Of a DNA stretch of 64,000 nt, positions 40,062 through 53,835 are shown one piece after another (position 1 is the first letter of the stretch; each line of letters starts with the position of its first letter). The notes under the pieces are model-generated. The model was given only the letters and a program-made list of their open reading frames with translations, was not told the origin of the DNA and made no database searches. The DNA is from Escallonia rubra (lineage: Eukaryota; Streptophyta; Magnoliopsida; Escalloniales; Escalloniaceae): NCBI GenBank assembly GCA_033065855.1, contig JAVXUO010002562.1, positions 1 through 64,000 of the forward strand, in the 5' to 3' direction. Both the position numbers and the translations under genes were made by a program.

Positions 40062-43000
40062 CTACACATTATGATGATTTGAGTTGAGTAATTTTTCTTC
40101 CTCACTAGAAAAATCACTCACTGAGAGCTCAATGTTCTGTTTGGAATTCATTTTGTTCCACTCGTTTTCTACACGAAAGAATACCCATTGGAAGCGCCGG
40201 AAAATCTCCAATGCAGTTATCGTGAAGAGAGTCAGGTAATTGTGGCGGAGATGGGCGGACAGCTTGTACGTCCATGTGCATCGCAGGATCAGATTGCTTC
40301 CTATTGCCCAAACATAAACCTGCATATTTTGGTACATTAGCTCCTGGCAACACAAGCTTACAATCATGTACAACTTCAGTAAACGATGCAAGATTCCCGT
40401 TTGTTAGTGATTACTCGAGGCATTTTGGTTCATTGCCAAAATTTTATCTACGTCTAAAATGCGAGTGGAGAAGGAGTGAGTCCAACAAACAACTAATTAA
40501 TCTTCCCGCTAAGTGCTGGTTGTCCATTGAACTAGCTTGCATTAATTAAGGAATGTCTCCACTGGAAGGTTGTGTAAGTTGGGGAAAGCATAAACATAAA
40601 TCCAAGTCAAACGCTTACCCAATTCCGTCCGTATAACAAATGCGAGAAGAAATGCGGTTTGCTGAACTTGAAAATCCGAGTGAAGCCGCTGCCAGGAAAG
40701 TGGAAACATTTTACAACAATCAATTTCTAAGAAAACTGCCAAGACCAAGTAACTGGAAAGTGGAAATATTCATACATTATGGTAGACTGATAATAATTTG
40801 CTTATATATCAAGTAAACTTCCCAAATAAAGTCCAAAAGCTAATATGTGCCAATGCATTAATGGCTTAATTTTCTAGTAGAAGAGCAATCTTCATCAGAA
40901 AACGGAATGTGATCAAATTCAATTTTTTAAAGTAAAATATATAGAAACTATGCAACATTCCATAGTGTTTTGACAACAAACACTGATATGTTAATCACTC
41001 ACCTCAAGTCCCAATCTCGGTTAACATCCCAGTAGAATGAGTACGAAGAGTTCAGAAAACTTGAGACAAGCCACAGAGGACGATATATGCTTGTCCACCT
41101 ATCGGGGAAGACATGATACTTGAGGGCCGAAAGAAAAATCACTGGTATGGCAGTCGAATATTTCAAAGCTGAAGCCACATATAGTTGAAGTTACAGTCAA
41201 CAGAGTCATCATGTCAACGAAGCTATAAACTCATACAGAATACACAAAATGACACTTAAGGAAAATGAAGTTGTCAATAACAAAAGAAGACATTAAAATA
41301 ATCAGAAACTCGTTCGCCAGAGGGCAAGAGATTAAAAAATCATCAACTTGTCAATAAATAGAGAAGGAAAATGAACTTCACATTGACATCTTACCGTTCA
41401 GTAGAGTCGTCCTTTCCCCAGTATCCTTGTATTGCCGGAGACATTGCAAGAGGCGAAAAATATAAGGCAAAACAAGAACTATAGGAATTGCGATGGCGTG
41501 ACTCCCACAAACAGAATCAGCTTCAAACCATGCAATGGTGGCCACCTGGACATGTGTACGAACGATATGGTATTAAGACAGAAGCAAAGCAACTTCGAAA
41601 ACTACACAAGAACGTCTCAAGGAAGGAGTATGCAGAGAATTCTGAGGCAGGTTTATATAGCAAACTAGCTAGGAGTACAGATGTCTGCCAACTTGGTTGG
41701 ATGAAGTTACCAGTATGATAATCCCTCGCTCATCTATCTCAACCAAAACGTGCATCACTGCTTGGGAGCTTGTGATCTTACAACGGACCATAGAGTACAG
41801 AGAATGTAAAGTTACACTGATGAAGAAAGGCTTCAAAGATTCATCTCGACAACTGCAGAGTAGTTTTTCACAGATCCCACTACTAATGTACCTTTTATTC
41901 CGCCCAAAAGACAAAGGATCTCTACTCCAATCATATTACCCCTCCCCCACCAACTTGAAGGGGGATTCACAAAACCCATTGAAATATTCCCAGAAGTGCG
42001 CATAAAATTACTAAGCAACCCTAATACATAAAGCAAAAGAAAGACAAGCATTCATCATCAAATTTTGATTGGATGATCTAGGTAACTGTAGAAGATATTG
42101 ATTGAAAGATCTGCTGCAGGTCCACATGAAACTCTTATTATTAAGAACATGGCTGAATAAACTTATCATAGTTGCATAACTGGCCTTTTGTCTTACAAAG
42201 AACTTGTCATAAAGACCAGGGACATATTGAAAGAAAGAGAGTCAACTGCATCTGACTACCATGAAGTTAGGTGAATGTGAATCTAAAATATTGAGGTTAG
42301 GTAAACATGCGAGCTTAGATAAGGAAAGACTAACCTGTCGATGTACCATTCTACAAACTGAACGCTCCAAATCAGAAAATACCTGCGGAAAACTTAAAGT
42401 CAAAGCTCAAGGCATGTAGAGCTGGGATTTAGTTAAATGATATTTATGCAGCGTAATTCATAAATTGATGCAAAGCCTAAAAGCTGATAAAGCTATGAAT
42501 TCCTGTAGAACCATGATAATAGACTGTAGCGAATATCAAGGTTATGTGGGAGCACCTAATTGCCTTTTTTCCTGGCCTTCCAAGTTTCAAACGACACTAC
42601 AAAGAGACTTCAACCCAGAGAGAAAAGAACACAGTTGCTACTATTGACGCGAAAATCACATAGTTGTTTATCGCATTCATAGTATCGTGCTATAAGTTAT
42701 ATTTTGTATCAGTGCTTATGCGGTTTGCAGGATGATTTTAACACGACTTTCTTCAAAATTGTTGGCCTGTGGTGAAGGAGGATGTTATGGCTTTCTTCCA
42801 CTCCTTTTTCGAGGAGAAGGGGTCCTTTTGTCGGAGTCTCAATGCCAACCTTCATTTAGCTGATCCAAAGAGAGGAGGAACGGCTGACATCAGGCGCTTC
42901 AGACCAATTACTCTTGTCGGCAGTGTTGTCTAAAGTCCACGCTGATGGTTTGCAGAAGGTTTGCCTAAAGTTATTTCGGAATCTTAGGACAGTTTTGTTG

Positions 43001-46000
43001 GATGGAGGGAGGCTGGGAGGGGGGGGGGCGCAGATCTTGGATGCACCTTAATAGCAAGTCATTGGGTGGATTCCCGGGTAAGGAATGGTGTTCCAGGTTT
43101 GGTTTTCAAACTGGATATTGAGAAAGCTTATGATCATGTTTGTTGGCATTTCCTATTAAATTTGCTGGATAGACTGGGTTTCTGTAGAAAGTGGAAAGCG
43201 GGGTGGAATTCTGGTTGTCTACTATGCGCTCTAGCAAATAGTTCCCCGGCTGGTTTCTTCCCATCTTCTCGCAGCATTAGGCAAGGGTGACTCCATCTCA
43301 AGTCTCAACTCCCGTTTCTTATTGTCGTGGAGTCCCTTAGTCGATTGTTGTATCAGTCAGGCGGAGGCGGGGGCTTCTTTAGAGGGTTCAGGGCAGGGGA
43401 GGTCAGTTTCCAGTGTACCGATATGACATTTGCCTTTTGCGGACCATCTTATCTGTGACGCAAATGAGGATCAGCTTCGCCATTGCAGACTAGCGTTGTT
43501 TTTTCAGGTATGTTCGGGCCGGAAGTTTAATGTCACTAAGAGTGAAAATTTTCCAGTGGGTAAAATCCCTAATATGCAGGTGTTCAGCCCATCGGGTGTA
43601 GAGTGGGGGTTCTCCCCACTTCTTCTTTGGGCGCCCATTGGGCTCTTCGTTCAGGGAGGCGGTATGTAACAGATCCAGTGTAGAATGTTTGATAAGCAGT
43701 TGGCTGGTTGGAAGAAGCAATTCCTCTCTAAAGAGGGGGCCAACTCATTCTTATAAGGAGTGTTCTTTCCTGTTTGGCCCCCGACTTTATGTCCTCGTTC
43801 TTGGATTTAGCCTCAGGTTCTGACAGGCTTGATAAGCTTGAGAGGATGTTTCTTTGGGAGGGTTCAGCAGAGCCCAAAAAGTATCATCTGGCTATCCGGT
43901 ACAGAGTTTGTACACCGACCCATTGTGGCAGGCTGGGTATTAAAATGTTGAGATACTTCAAAGTGACGCGCACAACTTTGGGAAGTGGTTATGGAGATGT
44001 ACGGTGGAGCGGGATGTGCTGTGGAGACGTTTGCTTGTTGGCAAGTAGGGGGAAGGTTCAAGCCTTTGGGTTCCCAAGCAGGTAAGGATGGCTTATGGAT
44101 GTAGCTTGTGGGTGGCTATCATTAAGGGGTGGGGTCAGTTTGAGAAGTCATTTATTTTGGTATCGGTGCTGGTTCCCGGTACCGGTTTGGTTTGACATTC
44201 GGTGTGGAAATGAGACTTTGAGCAAGACTTTCCTGCTATTCCCCTTTGCTTGCAATAAAGAGGCGCTGGAGTCAGATATTCTCAAGTCGTCACAGTTGGC
44301 CTTTCTTGGAACCCAATCTTTCGAAGGAGCTCTCAAGATCGGGAGTTGAACTCAGTCATGACCATCATGCAGAATCTATACTCTATGCAGGTGAGCAGGG
44401 AGGGATGCAATTGAGTGTCGTGGAAACGAGGCATAATCCTTAGACACTGCAGTAGAAACCAGGTGCATGATGTAAAGTAATACACTCAAACTACCCCTAC
44501 TATAAGCAACTAGTAATGACCTAGAGTAAACTTCGATCGAAAAGGATGCATACCTTTGACATGGAGGTTAAAATATCAGCCACGAAAAAGTCGGCAAATG
44601 TTATTGCCTGTTTTCATAGTATATACATCAAATTAGAAAAATCATAATAAGTCTATAAAACAACCCAGAACACATTGAAGAAAAAGAATGTGTGTGAGCG
44701 TGTGTCTGTCGGTGCATGTGTTTATACAGGCACCGTGTTATGTCTTACATGAGAAGTCGTGTATTTAACCCACACCAAGTAGCAATTACACCTAGTGTCT
44801 GGGAGGGTGTTATGGAGGAGAAATGATGTACAGAGTATAAAAAAGCATGTGCCCATACCCAAAACTTGTTACGTATTCCTTTGGGTTTAGTTTTTGGACT
44901 TATCTTCAGCAGAAAGGGGAGGCACTAGACCTGGCAAAAATCTATCCAGACCCGTTACCCGAACCGGACCCGGGCCAAAATACCGGGTACGGGTACATGT
45001 TTTGAATGCCCGTCGAAAATAGACCCGTACCCGAACCGACCCGTAATTTTCGGGTCGGCCCGGTCGGATTGCGGGTTACCCGGTTTACCCGTTTTTTAAA
45101 ACTATAAAATGAAGTGATAGGGTTTCTTTCGGTCACTCACTCATTCTTCTCTCATATTGCGCCGCTCTTCCTTCACTCTCTGAACTCTCTCTTCCTCGCA
45201 CGACGGCCGGCATCCTCTCACGATCTCTCTTTCTCTCTCACGATCTCTCTTAGCCACCAGTCAGATCAGATCCATCGACAACCAACATCCCGCCACCGTC
45301 GTCTCCGATTAGATCTACCGTCGCTTTGCCGCCACCGTCATTCCGATCAGATCTGCCGTCGCTTTGCCTCCACTTGCCGTCGCTCCGCTGCCACCGTCAT
45401 TCCGATCAGATCTGCCGTCGCTCCGCTGCCACAATCGTCTCCAATCAGATCCGTCGTCGTTCTGCCGCCACCGTCGTCTCCGATCAGATCCGCCGTCGTT
45501 TTGCCGCCACGTCGTCTTCGATCAGATCCGCCACCACTGCGCTGCCACCGTTCCGATCAAATCTATTTCTATTATTTGTGTTTGTATTTTGTACGTATTT
45601 AAGTTTTTTATTACTTCAAAAGTAAGAATTAATTTGTAGCCTGTAGGTAATGTTTTGGTTTTTTTGTTGAGATATTGTTTTGTCCGGAGATAGGAGTGAT
45701 TGTGTTGGAATTGAGAATCTGAGATCATCACTGCCGTGTAGCAATGCAACTAGAAAGAGATTGTAGTCTACTATCAAAAGGAAAATTAGTGAAAAATTAT
45801 TTACTATTAAGTGTTTATGTTAAGTACTTAAAAAAGGCCTAATATATAAACAAAAAGTCTATTAAAATCTGTTTGTTTAAAAAAAAAAAATTAGGCATGC
45901 ACCCGCAAGGGTAGGGTACGGATCCTGAAAAACCCTACCCGTTAAAACCCAGGTAAAAATTACCCAACCCGGTTTTACCCGAACCCGACCGGGTTTTACC

Positions 46001-49000
46001 CGTACCCCAACGGGTATACCCGTTTGCCAGGTCTAGGAGGCACTATATGCCATAACTTTAACAAGTGCACCCACAGAGATTAAGGTAACATTAGGAAGTT
46101 TAGTTCTACCAACCAAAGTTCGATTAAAATACACTTGGCGGAAGATGCAGCTTTCCAGACCATTAAAATGGGAAAACAAAACATGACATAAGCCCAAAAA
46201 GGAAAAAACCAATAAAAATTCTGTCTTAGTATGCAAAACAAACCATTGCAAAATTTGTCAACTCAAAACCAACAAAGCAAGTCGTATTTTCGTCTTATGG
46301 CCCACATATTAGTAAATAAGTAAAACAGTTTACTTCATAGTTCCCAAGAACAAAGGGCAGATGCAGTAATTATTGATAAATGCCATAAAATCCAATAAAT
46401 AACTGCTTAAAAGAATCATGAAAGGCAAAAAAACACAATTCCTCAAAGCACCGAAAGACTATAACTTGCCTGTAATGGGAACACTATCCGCCAAAGAGTC
46501 CTTAACAAAAAGTAGCGAGATGATAAATAGAATATATCAAAAGGAAATATCAGAGCCATTGCAACAGCAGCGTATAAAAGGACCTGAAGTAAGAGTGATT
46601 ACAAATAATGTGTATTAGTACAAAACTCAACAATTAGATGCATGAGACATTATAAAAAATCATCATCAATTTATGTGATCGTAAAACTACAAATGTCAAT
46701 TAGTAACACATACTGCGCGCAACTGCATTATTTTTCATTTCATAATCACAGTTATACTATGTTGACACCAGCAGGGGTAAACCTAGGGTCACACTCAAGT
46801 GAGCCTGATTGGAAATGAGAACAAAGCAAAACCCACATATGTTTTGATCATAATCATGGGATAGTAAAGGCACCCTAAAAACATTCATCAGAGGCGATGC
46901 ATGTGAATGTAAGCACCAACAAGTACAACATGTCAACCCTCTATTTGTAAAAAGTGCTAAGGACTTCATCTGTGCTGACTAACAGAGAAATAGAAAACCA
47001 ATCAAGGAGAGGCAAGTCAGAATCATCTTCTTCACTTTCTCATAGTAAGACAGAGCAGGAGATTTGAGAAAGATAAATCCCTTCTTGAAACACTTTTACA
47101 TTCAATAGCTTCAGGAAGAGCCAAACTGACAGCAGTCACTTGTGCAGCAGATTTACCAACGGTTTCCACCTCATGTTCTATAACTTAGAAAGACGAGCTA
47201 GATACCCAACATCTCATGCAAGTATTTATGTATGGTCACTTCTTACGAGAAGCAAGCATCATCACCCCTTCACATTTTGAATCAGATTAGCCCACCCGAA
47301 GGTCCTGAGCAATGGAGTCAGGTAGGATCTACCATTGGCAGGGATCTCAAGGCTGGAGATGGATTATTTATGCCTTCTTTGGCTCCATATATAACTTTCT
47401 TCACAACAGGTGGCAAGACCCGTAGATGTGGAAGTTATCTAGAAAGGAAACATTTTGAATTCACCAAATTCTGTCGGGTGGTAAGGAGAGCAAAAGATCC
47501 TAGTTTTCCTGCTATACTTACTCGCCACTGGTGCACTGAGGTAATGAGAATCTGGTACACAGCAAGTGGTAAAGCAGCTTTTGTTACAGAGTGTTGTGGC
47601 TAGGATCCTAGAATATTGAAGTCCCTCCAAGAGTAATTGTTAACGTTTTACTTGATGATGCCAAGCTGGATAATCTATTAGGAAGTCCCCCCGGCATAGA
47701 TGCCTATTCAAGAAAGAGGGTAGAAATGACAGACTTAAGATATTTGTAGTCTATTCCTTTTCTCTTGATTCTTTTGCAGAGTTCTTTAAGGAGAAGGTAG
47801 TTCAGCTATGTCTTGGTTATTTTCTCTTAATTCTTTTCTTGTAGGACTCAAAAGTTATTTATTGGTGAGATATGCAGCAGTTAAAAAAAAAGATATAAAA
47901 TACACACATGCACATTGTTGAGTCCTGGCCGTGTCAATGCCTTACACATAGGATTCACCTTGTCGACAAAATATGTTTGTGCGTGTGTGATCATGCTTTC
48001 ATGGGTTTGTGTGTCTGTCTGCATGTACATGCATCCATAACAGAAAATTAATATGAAATAATACTACGTCACTCAAAGACAAGCTATCAACTATAGGTTT
48101 AGGTAAAAGCATCAAGTGAATGAAAGCACTGTCACTAACTGACGAGGGAGGAAGCATCTATTACACTGGTTGGGATGCAGCCAATGAAACTTCTCCGTGA
48201 GAATATAAATAAAGATAAGCAGTCATGCTAGTTGGGACAATGATAGTCATCCAGGTCGCACACTGCAAAATCAAATGAAACATTAAGAAACAAAAAGGAG
48301 AAACTTACTTTCTAAACAGTAAAAAAGGAGATACCAATAGGTCCACAGGCCAGCAACCCACGACGTTGATACTAACTTCTATATAATCTTGCAACATTCA
48401 CGAAGATATTGCAACTTTCAACTTATTAAAGATGAAGTTGCGTTAGCCAGTAGTCACTTGCTCTTCATCAATCATCTAAACTATGATCCAAATGCCTTAA
48501 CAAAGAAAAGAGAAAGCCTAATTTTCCCTGCTCCTAGAAAGTATTTCAGCCTAACAAACCTCTGTGATAGCAGAGAGCAGTTAAAATAACTAATTTTCAA
48601 CTTGAGTAGGTCAAATAAGAATATAACTCCCATAATCTGAACGTGAGAGAGGCGTATCAGTAAGATGGCAACTAGGTTTTTGGGACACAGGTATTGGATA
48701 AAGGTCCAATCTGTTACCAAAAGTTGGGGACACAGTATTTTGGAATGGAAATCAATTGCTTTAATTTGAGAAAGCTCATTAGATCACCTGCAGAATGTAA
48801 CTCCCAAGCCACTTACCTCTAGCTTCCTTGCTCCTTGGTTGCACAACCTAACTCGAGCACCCAAAAAGCCCCATTAACAAGATTACATTCGCTCCTCACT
48901 CGATAGAAAAGCGAGGGAGAAATAAAGTAAATCTACAAATTATATCACATGTTGCAAAGACTGTGCTCTGGGAAAACTTTATACGTAACCGTAAATATGG

Positions 49001-51070
49001 TAAGAATCATAGCATGTCCTAGCAAAGTGAAAATCGTCCGAAGTGACTTCATAAGCAAGAGCTGCAATAGTTTCACAAGCGGTATTCAACTTGGTCTGTT
49101 ATACCTTCCATATTTCTCTATAGGTAAGGTGATTCTGATCAAGGTCAAAAAATTTAGCATAATTGACGTTAGCTTGAGAAAAGACCCATAAATTTACTCC
49201 CCAGAGCCAAACCATCATAGTCTGCAACATTTGAACCAAACGACATTGTGTTAGTAAAAGGAAAAAGATATAAGAGAACGAAACCACATAGTCTGAGTTG
49301 TACGATTTAATTATTTGACTGATGGAACTAAACAGACTTCACTAACCACAAGAAGAAGAGGATTAAAATACAAGAAAGCCTCGTATAAAAATAGATCCCG
49401 CAGGTCCACACTCATTCTCATAACAGAATTCCATCCAATCTGAAAACTTCAAATAGCATACAAAATTAAGAACTACCAGAGGTCGTCGCCAACAAATGGT
49501 AGTCAAGATAACATTTAAAAGAAAGCAAGCAAAGAAAAGGTTATAGAACTGACCTTGCAACAAATGAAACCCCACACGAAAAACAGTAGTACCTGGATGT
49601 CAGTCTAGGTCAAACTCTTTGAGAAAAGAATGTCTGAAAAGCTTAACACCAACTATAAATCTAACATGAATCAATTTAAACAAACACAATAGAAGGAAAA
49701 ACAAACGAAGGGATGGTCAACATAAAAACTCAACAAATGCCAACACAAGAATTCAGATATGAGTAGCTACGATATATGCTACAGGTAAAACAACATTCTC
49801 AACAACGTGTCAATCAGCAACAGTACTGTCTTCTCTAAAACATGTTCCTCTTTCATTAGCATTACCAAGTTCGGTCCGTGCTAACCAAAGAGCGAAGTGT
49901 GGTGGACTGGGTATAGCCCTCAACCTTTTGGCATTACTTACACAAAGTGGCTGCCGTCATCACCCTGAACTTCTACCATGCATCAAGCAATAGCCCTAGG
50001 AAAAAAATCTATCAAAATTGAAAAAACTGAAAGAGGGTAAATCAGGTCCAGAGAGGAAAGAAAAAGAAAGATGGACCAAAATGACCAAAGCAATTTCTCA
50101 ATTACCAGAGATTGCACACCAGCTACGATCTGGAAAATACCCAAGTTTTGCCTAATTCAGAAACCCTTCACTTATGTCCTAACGAATAAAGTCAATAAAC
50201 AGAAAGAAAGATGGCCAAATGACCAAAGCGATTTCTAAACTACCAGAAATTTCACACAAGCTACAGTCTGGATAATCCCCGTATTTTGCCTAATTCAGAA
50301 ACCCCTCCAACTATGTTCTAGAGAGTTAGACCAACTATGTGGGAGTGGGAGAGAGAGAGGGCATGGATTTGTTTGCATTAAAACGTACAGAATGCAGCCA
50401 AACAGCGGTAACAAAAAGACAAATTATTCATAGGGAAGAAAAGCGTAGAGTACATTTGTTTGAAAAATGATATGGGGAAGAGTGTCATGCAATGATGGAA
50501 TATGATTAAACTTGATATGACGAATTAAGTGTATCAACAAATGGCATCTTAGTGACACAAGAAGTACCACAGTATCAAAATAGTTGATGTCAGCTATGGT
50601 ACACTTGGAACAATGCTGCTTACAAGGGCGCTTCTTTTTTAGGGGTTGAGAGATCCAGAATTGTTCTGCATGTGAAGTTTACAGAGGAGAAGCGGAGGGT
50701 TAACAATTGATTTCATTTAGAAAAATCTTCTGGCACCGGAGAGAGCAAGCCAATAATCCAGAGCTTTATACTCCCTTCCATTTACAGTGTAATTCAAGGT
50801 AGGAATCGAAGCCTAAGTTCATGCGACAAACTGCACTCACTAATTTCGGTACTCTTGAGATCTTAGACAACCGTGCACAGTCCCAAGATCGGCCTCCCTG
50901 TTTTACATTCACAAATGGCACCACTACCAACATAATAAGGGTCAAATAAAACAACGGTGTTGAGTTCGAGTCATGTTGGCCTGTCAAAATTGCCACCCCT
51001 ACCCCCAAACTTCCATTTCGTCATGTCTTCCTAAGCATTTAGCACCTCTCTTCAAGTGTGAGAGAGATAG

Positions 51071-51113
<43 letters not shown>

Positions 51114-51976
51114 CACCTACACGAAAAGAGCTATTTTCCTACTATGGGAGCAATGCGATTTAAATTCGAGGTATGGTATGATATTGGGTGAATGCACCCG
51201 GAGTACACATACTGAGTGCCGAAGGTGTAAACAAGGGGGGCACGGGGAGGGAAGAAATTAGATTAAAAAAAGGTGTGTTTAATACACCTAAGAGTCTAAG
51301 AAAATGAAATTCTAAACAAACCTTGCAGCTAGGACTTTTCTTTCTTTTCCTTTCCTAGTGAGGGAGCTCAGGAAACGTCAAATGTTGTTATACAGTTTCC
51401 ACCAAAAAGAGAACGTGCCAAAATTAAAACGCAACGTGTATATAGTACAGCTTACAAAGCACGTTCATCCAAGGAAAATAGGCCAATGGATGCCCTAACA
51501 GCACTCAAAAATCTGAAAGCAATGACATGGTCCACACATTTTCCTTAGATTTCTTAGGGTTTGGGTCTGGGTGGTTAAATACTTGGATCTTTTGCTTATG
51601 CAAAAAAGTAGATAATGATTGTCTACAGAGGTGATACCCTGATAGAAAGGATACCTTAAGTCTCCATAGCAAAATAGGGGACGGCATTATTGCAGCAGTG
51701 CTCAATGGTGTGGTCACGCCCTTCATTTCAGTTGACTCTATGGGATGCAAGAAATCTCCGTCAGTGCTGTATACCAGGTCGTTGGTACCTAACAAACGTT
51801 TTACCACATTAACAGTGTACAAGCTGTATCCACTGAGGAGTACGGAGGCAGGCGGTAAAACAATTAGTGCACACTCTCACAAGATTCCTCTTACCAAGAT
51901 CAAAGACAACAGGTCTGCTTCCAGACTTCCGCAGGTGAGGACTGTTGACAGGGATAGTCACATGACCTCCAAACAT
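40062..51976 (-). CDS. EXS (ERD1/XPR1/SYG1) family membrane protein
   Basis: Thirteen coding exons: 51895-51976, 51655-51788, 49554-49592, 49347-49439, 49105-49221, 48167-48262, 46470-46583, 44554-44607, 42335-42382, 41395-41545, 41003-41168, 40619-40688 and 40062-40319. Together they make 1422 bases (473 residues), full length for the SPX-less plant EXS group. The start [20 protein letters not shown] is at 51976; a leader segment 51977-52035 follows acceptor CTGCAG. Core text includes [40 protein letters not shown] and [15 protein letters not shown]; the end is [13 protein letters not shown]. It is a polytopic membrane protein. Relatives XPR1/PHO1 export phosphate, but members without an SPX domain are poorly characterised, so the substrate is unknown. 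The intron after exon 7 uses a GC donor (CAG|GCAAGT). Introns 7 and 8 host a hAT element and a LINE. Confidence 0.94.
42730..44450 (+). pseudogene. Decayed LINE reverse transcriptase, antisense in EXS intron 8
   Basis: Plus-strand broken frames carry [20 protein letters not shown] (reverse transcriptase motif A, with Asp), [15 protein letters not shown], and further on [10 protein letters not shown] and [14 protein letters not shown] (zinc-binding linker). Many stops and frame changes show it is dead. It lies wholly inside intron 8 (42383-44553) of the EXS gene, in opposite orientation. A tail and target duplication were not identified. Confidence 0.8.
44926..46035. mobile_element. Non-autonomous hAT element in EXS intron 7
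   Basis: Terminal inverted repeats TAGACCTGGCAAA are flanked by a perfect 8-bp target duplication GGAGGCAC (44918-44925 and 46036-46043). Subterminal regions are full of CGGGTA/TACCCG words, as usual for hAT ends. The interior (45290-45560) is a tandem array of GATCAGATC(T/C)GCCGTCG-type units. There is no transposase. Size 1110 bp. Confidence 0.92.
45290..45560. repeat. Minisatellite inside the hAT element
   Basis: Units of about 33-40 bases built from CCGATCAGATCYGCCGTCGY and TTGCCGCCACCGTC. They keep several plus frames open; these are not genes. Confidence 0.8.
46584..48166 (-). other. EXS intron 6, no element defined
   Basis: An unrecognised plus-strand frame of 123 codons occupies 47232-47603. 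It has more mixed composition than the neighbouring intron DNA and may be a fragment of an inserted element. Confidence 0.35.
50061..50330. repeat. Two-copy tandem duplication in EXS intron 2, 140-bp period
   Basis: Copies begin at 50061 and 50201. Shared text includes AAAGAAAGATGG and TTTTGCCTAATTCAGAAACC. Several substitutions separate the copies. Confidence 0.88.
51067..51111. repeat. (AT)n(AG)n microsatellite in EXS intron 2
   Basis: An alternating AT run passes directly into an AG run. Confidence 0.9.
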
Positions 51977-52842
51977 AGATGAGGATAGAAGACGAACATA
52001 AAAAATGTCCAAGTCACTAAACCTATGCTTGGAGCCTGCAATGAAGAGATATAGCAGCTAAAGTTTGTAAGACTGAATGGGGAGTCGAAGCAATGAATAA
52101 AGAGAATGTAAACAATCATTGCACACAGCCACACAACACTCATGACTTGGTGAGTTTAAAAAATTGCTTCCACAGTAAGCGGAATTTATTAATAAATAAA
52201 GCCATGCCTGACAGTTCGAATTGTATGCGGACACCCAGATGCTCAGGATCAAGCAGCGAGACGCAACTAAGACTTGTATAATCACCTTATAAAATGCATG
52301 CAAACCCCTAAAACAATGCTACACAGTCTGCACTTCAAAGTTAAGGATGCTACATGATGTAGATCAAGCGACTAGCAAACTGGGGATCAAGTGATCAACA
52401 AACGTCAATTACGCAAATAGCCTAAGTAGCACGGACACCGCGTCCGACACCGACCGGGACACCGGACACCGCAATTCCCAAAAAACCAGATTTTGGACAC
52501 AGCAGGACACCTCTGAAATTTTTTAAAAAATTTTATTATGTATATATATACATATATAGTCATTAAATATCAAATACATTCTACATCTAGAATTGAAACA
52601 ATAATCAATAACCACAAAACAAGCAACTCCAATAAAACTCATACTTAAGATTTAAATGCAATATAGTACCAAAAAACATGGTACATAGCATAACAATGCA
52701 AACAGGTAACAGAAACAAGGAAAGCGCCCTCTTCTTCACCGCCCAAACAGAAACAGAAACAGGGAACTCTTGCAAAGTCATAAGAAATTACTTAACTCTT
52801 ACAAAGTCACACAACAATTATCTCTTTCCTTCGACCAAGGGA

Positions 52843-53110
52843 TCAATCTACATCAATAGTGTCATCTTCGAATGTAGCGAAACGAGAAAGAGAGAGAGGA
52901 GAGAGAAAGAAGGAGACCTCGGTAAAGAAGGAAAAAAGAAATAGATGAGAGAGCAAGACGAAGGTACCTGTTGCTGGAATCCGGCGACGGCGACGAGATC
53001 CTCCGGCGACCAGTTTGGCTGGGTCGTCTGCTTCGTTCTCTTCCCTTGATGCCGTAAGAAGAAGACTTAGAGACAACGGTAACGGGTCGATCCGATCAGG
53101 GCTTCCTTAA
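52843..53110 (-). other. Exon-like GC-rich segment with plausible splice donor
   Basis: On the minus strand a C/T-rich, leader-like start leads into codons giving TASREENEADDPAKLVAGGS, then RRRRRIPATG, with a donor CAACAG|GTACC. It could be the non-coding first exon of the EXS gene (acceptor at 52036), or part of a gene carried by the 52.4-56.5 kb element. Sequence alone does not decide. Confidence 0.35.
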
Positions 53111-53604
53111 AAAGTTAAGAGCTCCAAAATTGTCAAAACCCCCCGAATAAGTTTAAAATTTTGTACTTTGGCCTCATACTTTTGACACTTCTTTGTGACG
53201 TGTCATAAAATGTCAAAGACAAACGCTTAGAGGCGGTATGTTTACCATTTTCATTATCTGTTTTTTATAATTATGACGAAAAATATGTTTTTTATTGTGT
53301 ACTTTTACCATTTTTTGTTTTCATTTTGGATACAAGTACTCAAATAGTGTCAACACTTTTCTCAACAATCTCAACCCATTGTCAGAGAAAACAATTTCTC
53401 ATGTCACTGTTCACCCATTTTCTTCCCAAGTCTGCAACTTGTGAGACCCCTCTCTCTTTCTCTCTCTCTCCTTTTGTTCACCCCACCGTAATCACCATGA
53501 AAGATTCATGACAGATCTTCATTTTTATACTTTTTCTTTACCCCCCCCCCCCCCCCGCGGGCAGATTTGTAGGAAGTGGGTTTTGGAGGAAAAAAAAAGA
53601 AAAA

Positions 53605-53821
53605 ACTCGTGCTCGCTACCAGAGATGGAGGAATTGAAGTTGTTGGCGGCGGTGACCGCCGAGATCTCGCCGAAAACCATGACGAGATTGCTAAAGAAGG
53701 CGTCGGTCATCACCTCATCCTCCTTGGGGAAGTCAAGCAGGTCATCAATAGCGCACGCATCGCCTTTGTTGTTCTTGTTGTTGTCGGCCGGCTGGAAGAA
53801 TTAGTTGTCTCCGGCACCATA
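53605..53821 (-). pseudogene. GATA transcription factor-like N-terminal fragment
   Basis: On the minus strand: YGAGDN, a TAA stop (53803-53801), then FFQPADNNKNNKGDACAIDD, LLDFPKEDEVMTDAFFSN and LVMVFGEISAVTAANNFNSS. The acidic DDLLDF segment and the order of the following motifs resemble the N-terminal region of class A plant GATA factors. The zinc finger is absent, an in-frame stop is present, and a hAT element has inserted just upstream at 53835/53836. It is a dead fragment, possibly captured by the surrounding element. The family call is moderate. Confidence 0.5.
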
Positions 53822-53835
53822 ATACTGGAAGGAGG

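Noticed and set aside
45114..45639. Arginine/proline-rich open frames of 90-160 codons
   Set aside because: All three frames are open over a minisatellite inside a hAT element.
47232..47603. 123-codon gene within EXS intron 6
   Set aside because: No recognised domain and no splice or promoter support; kept only as an intron note.
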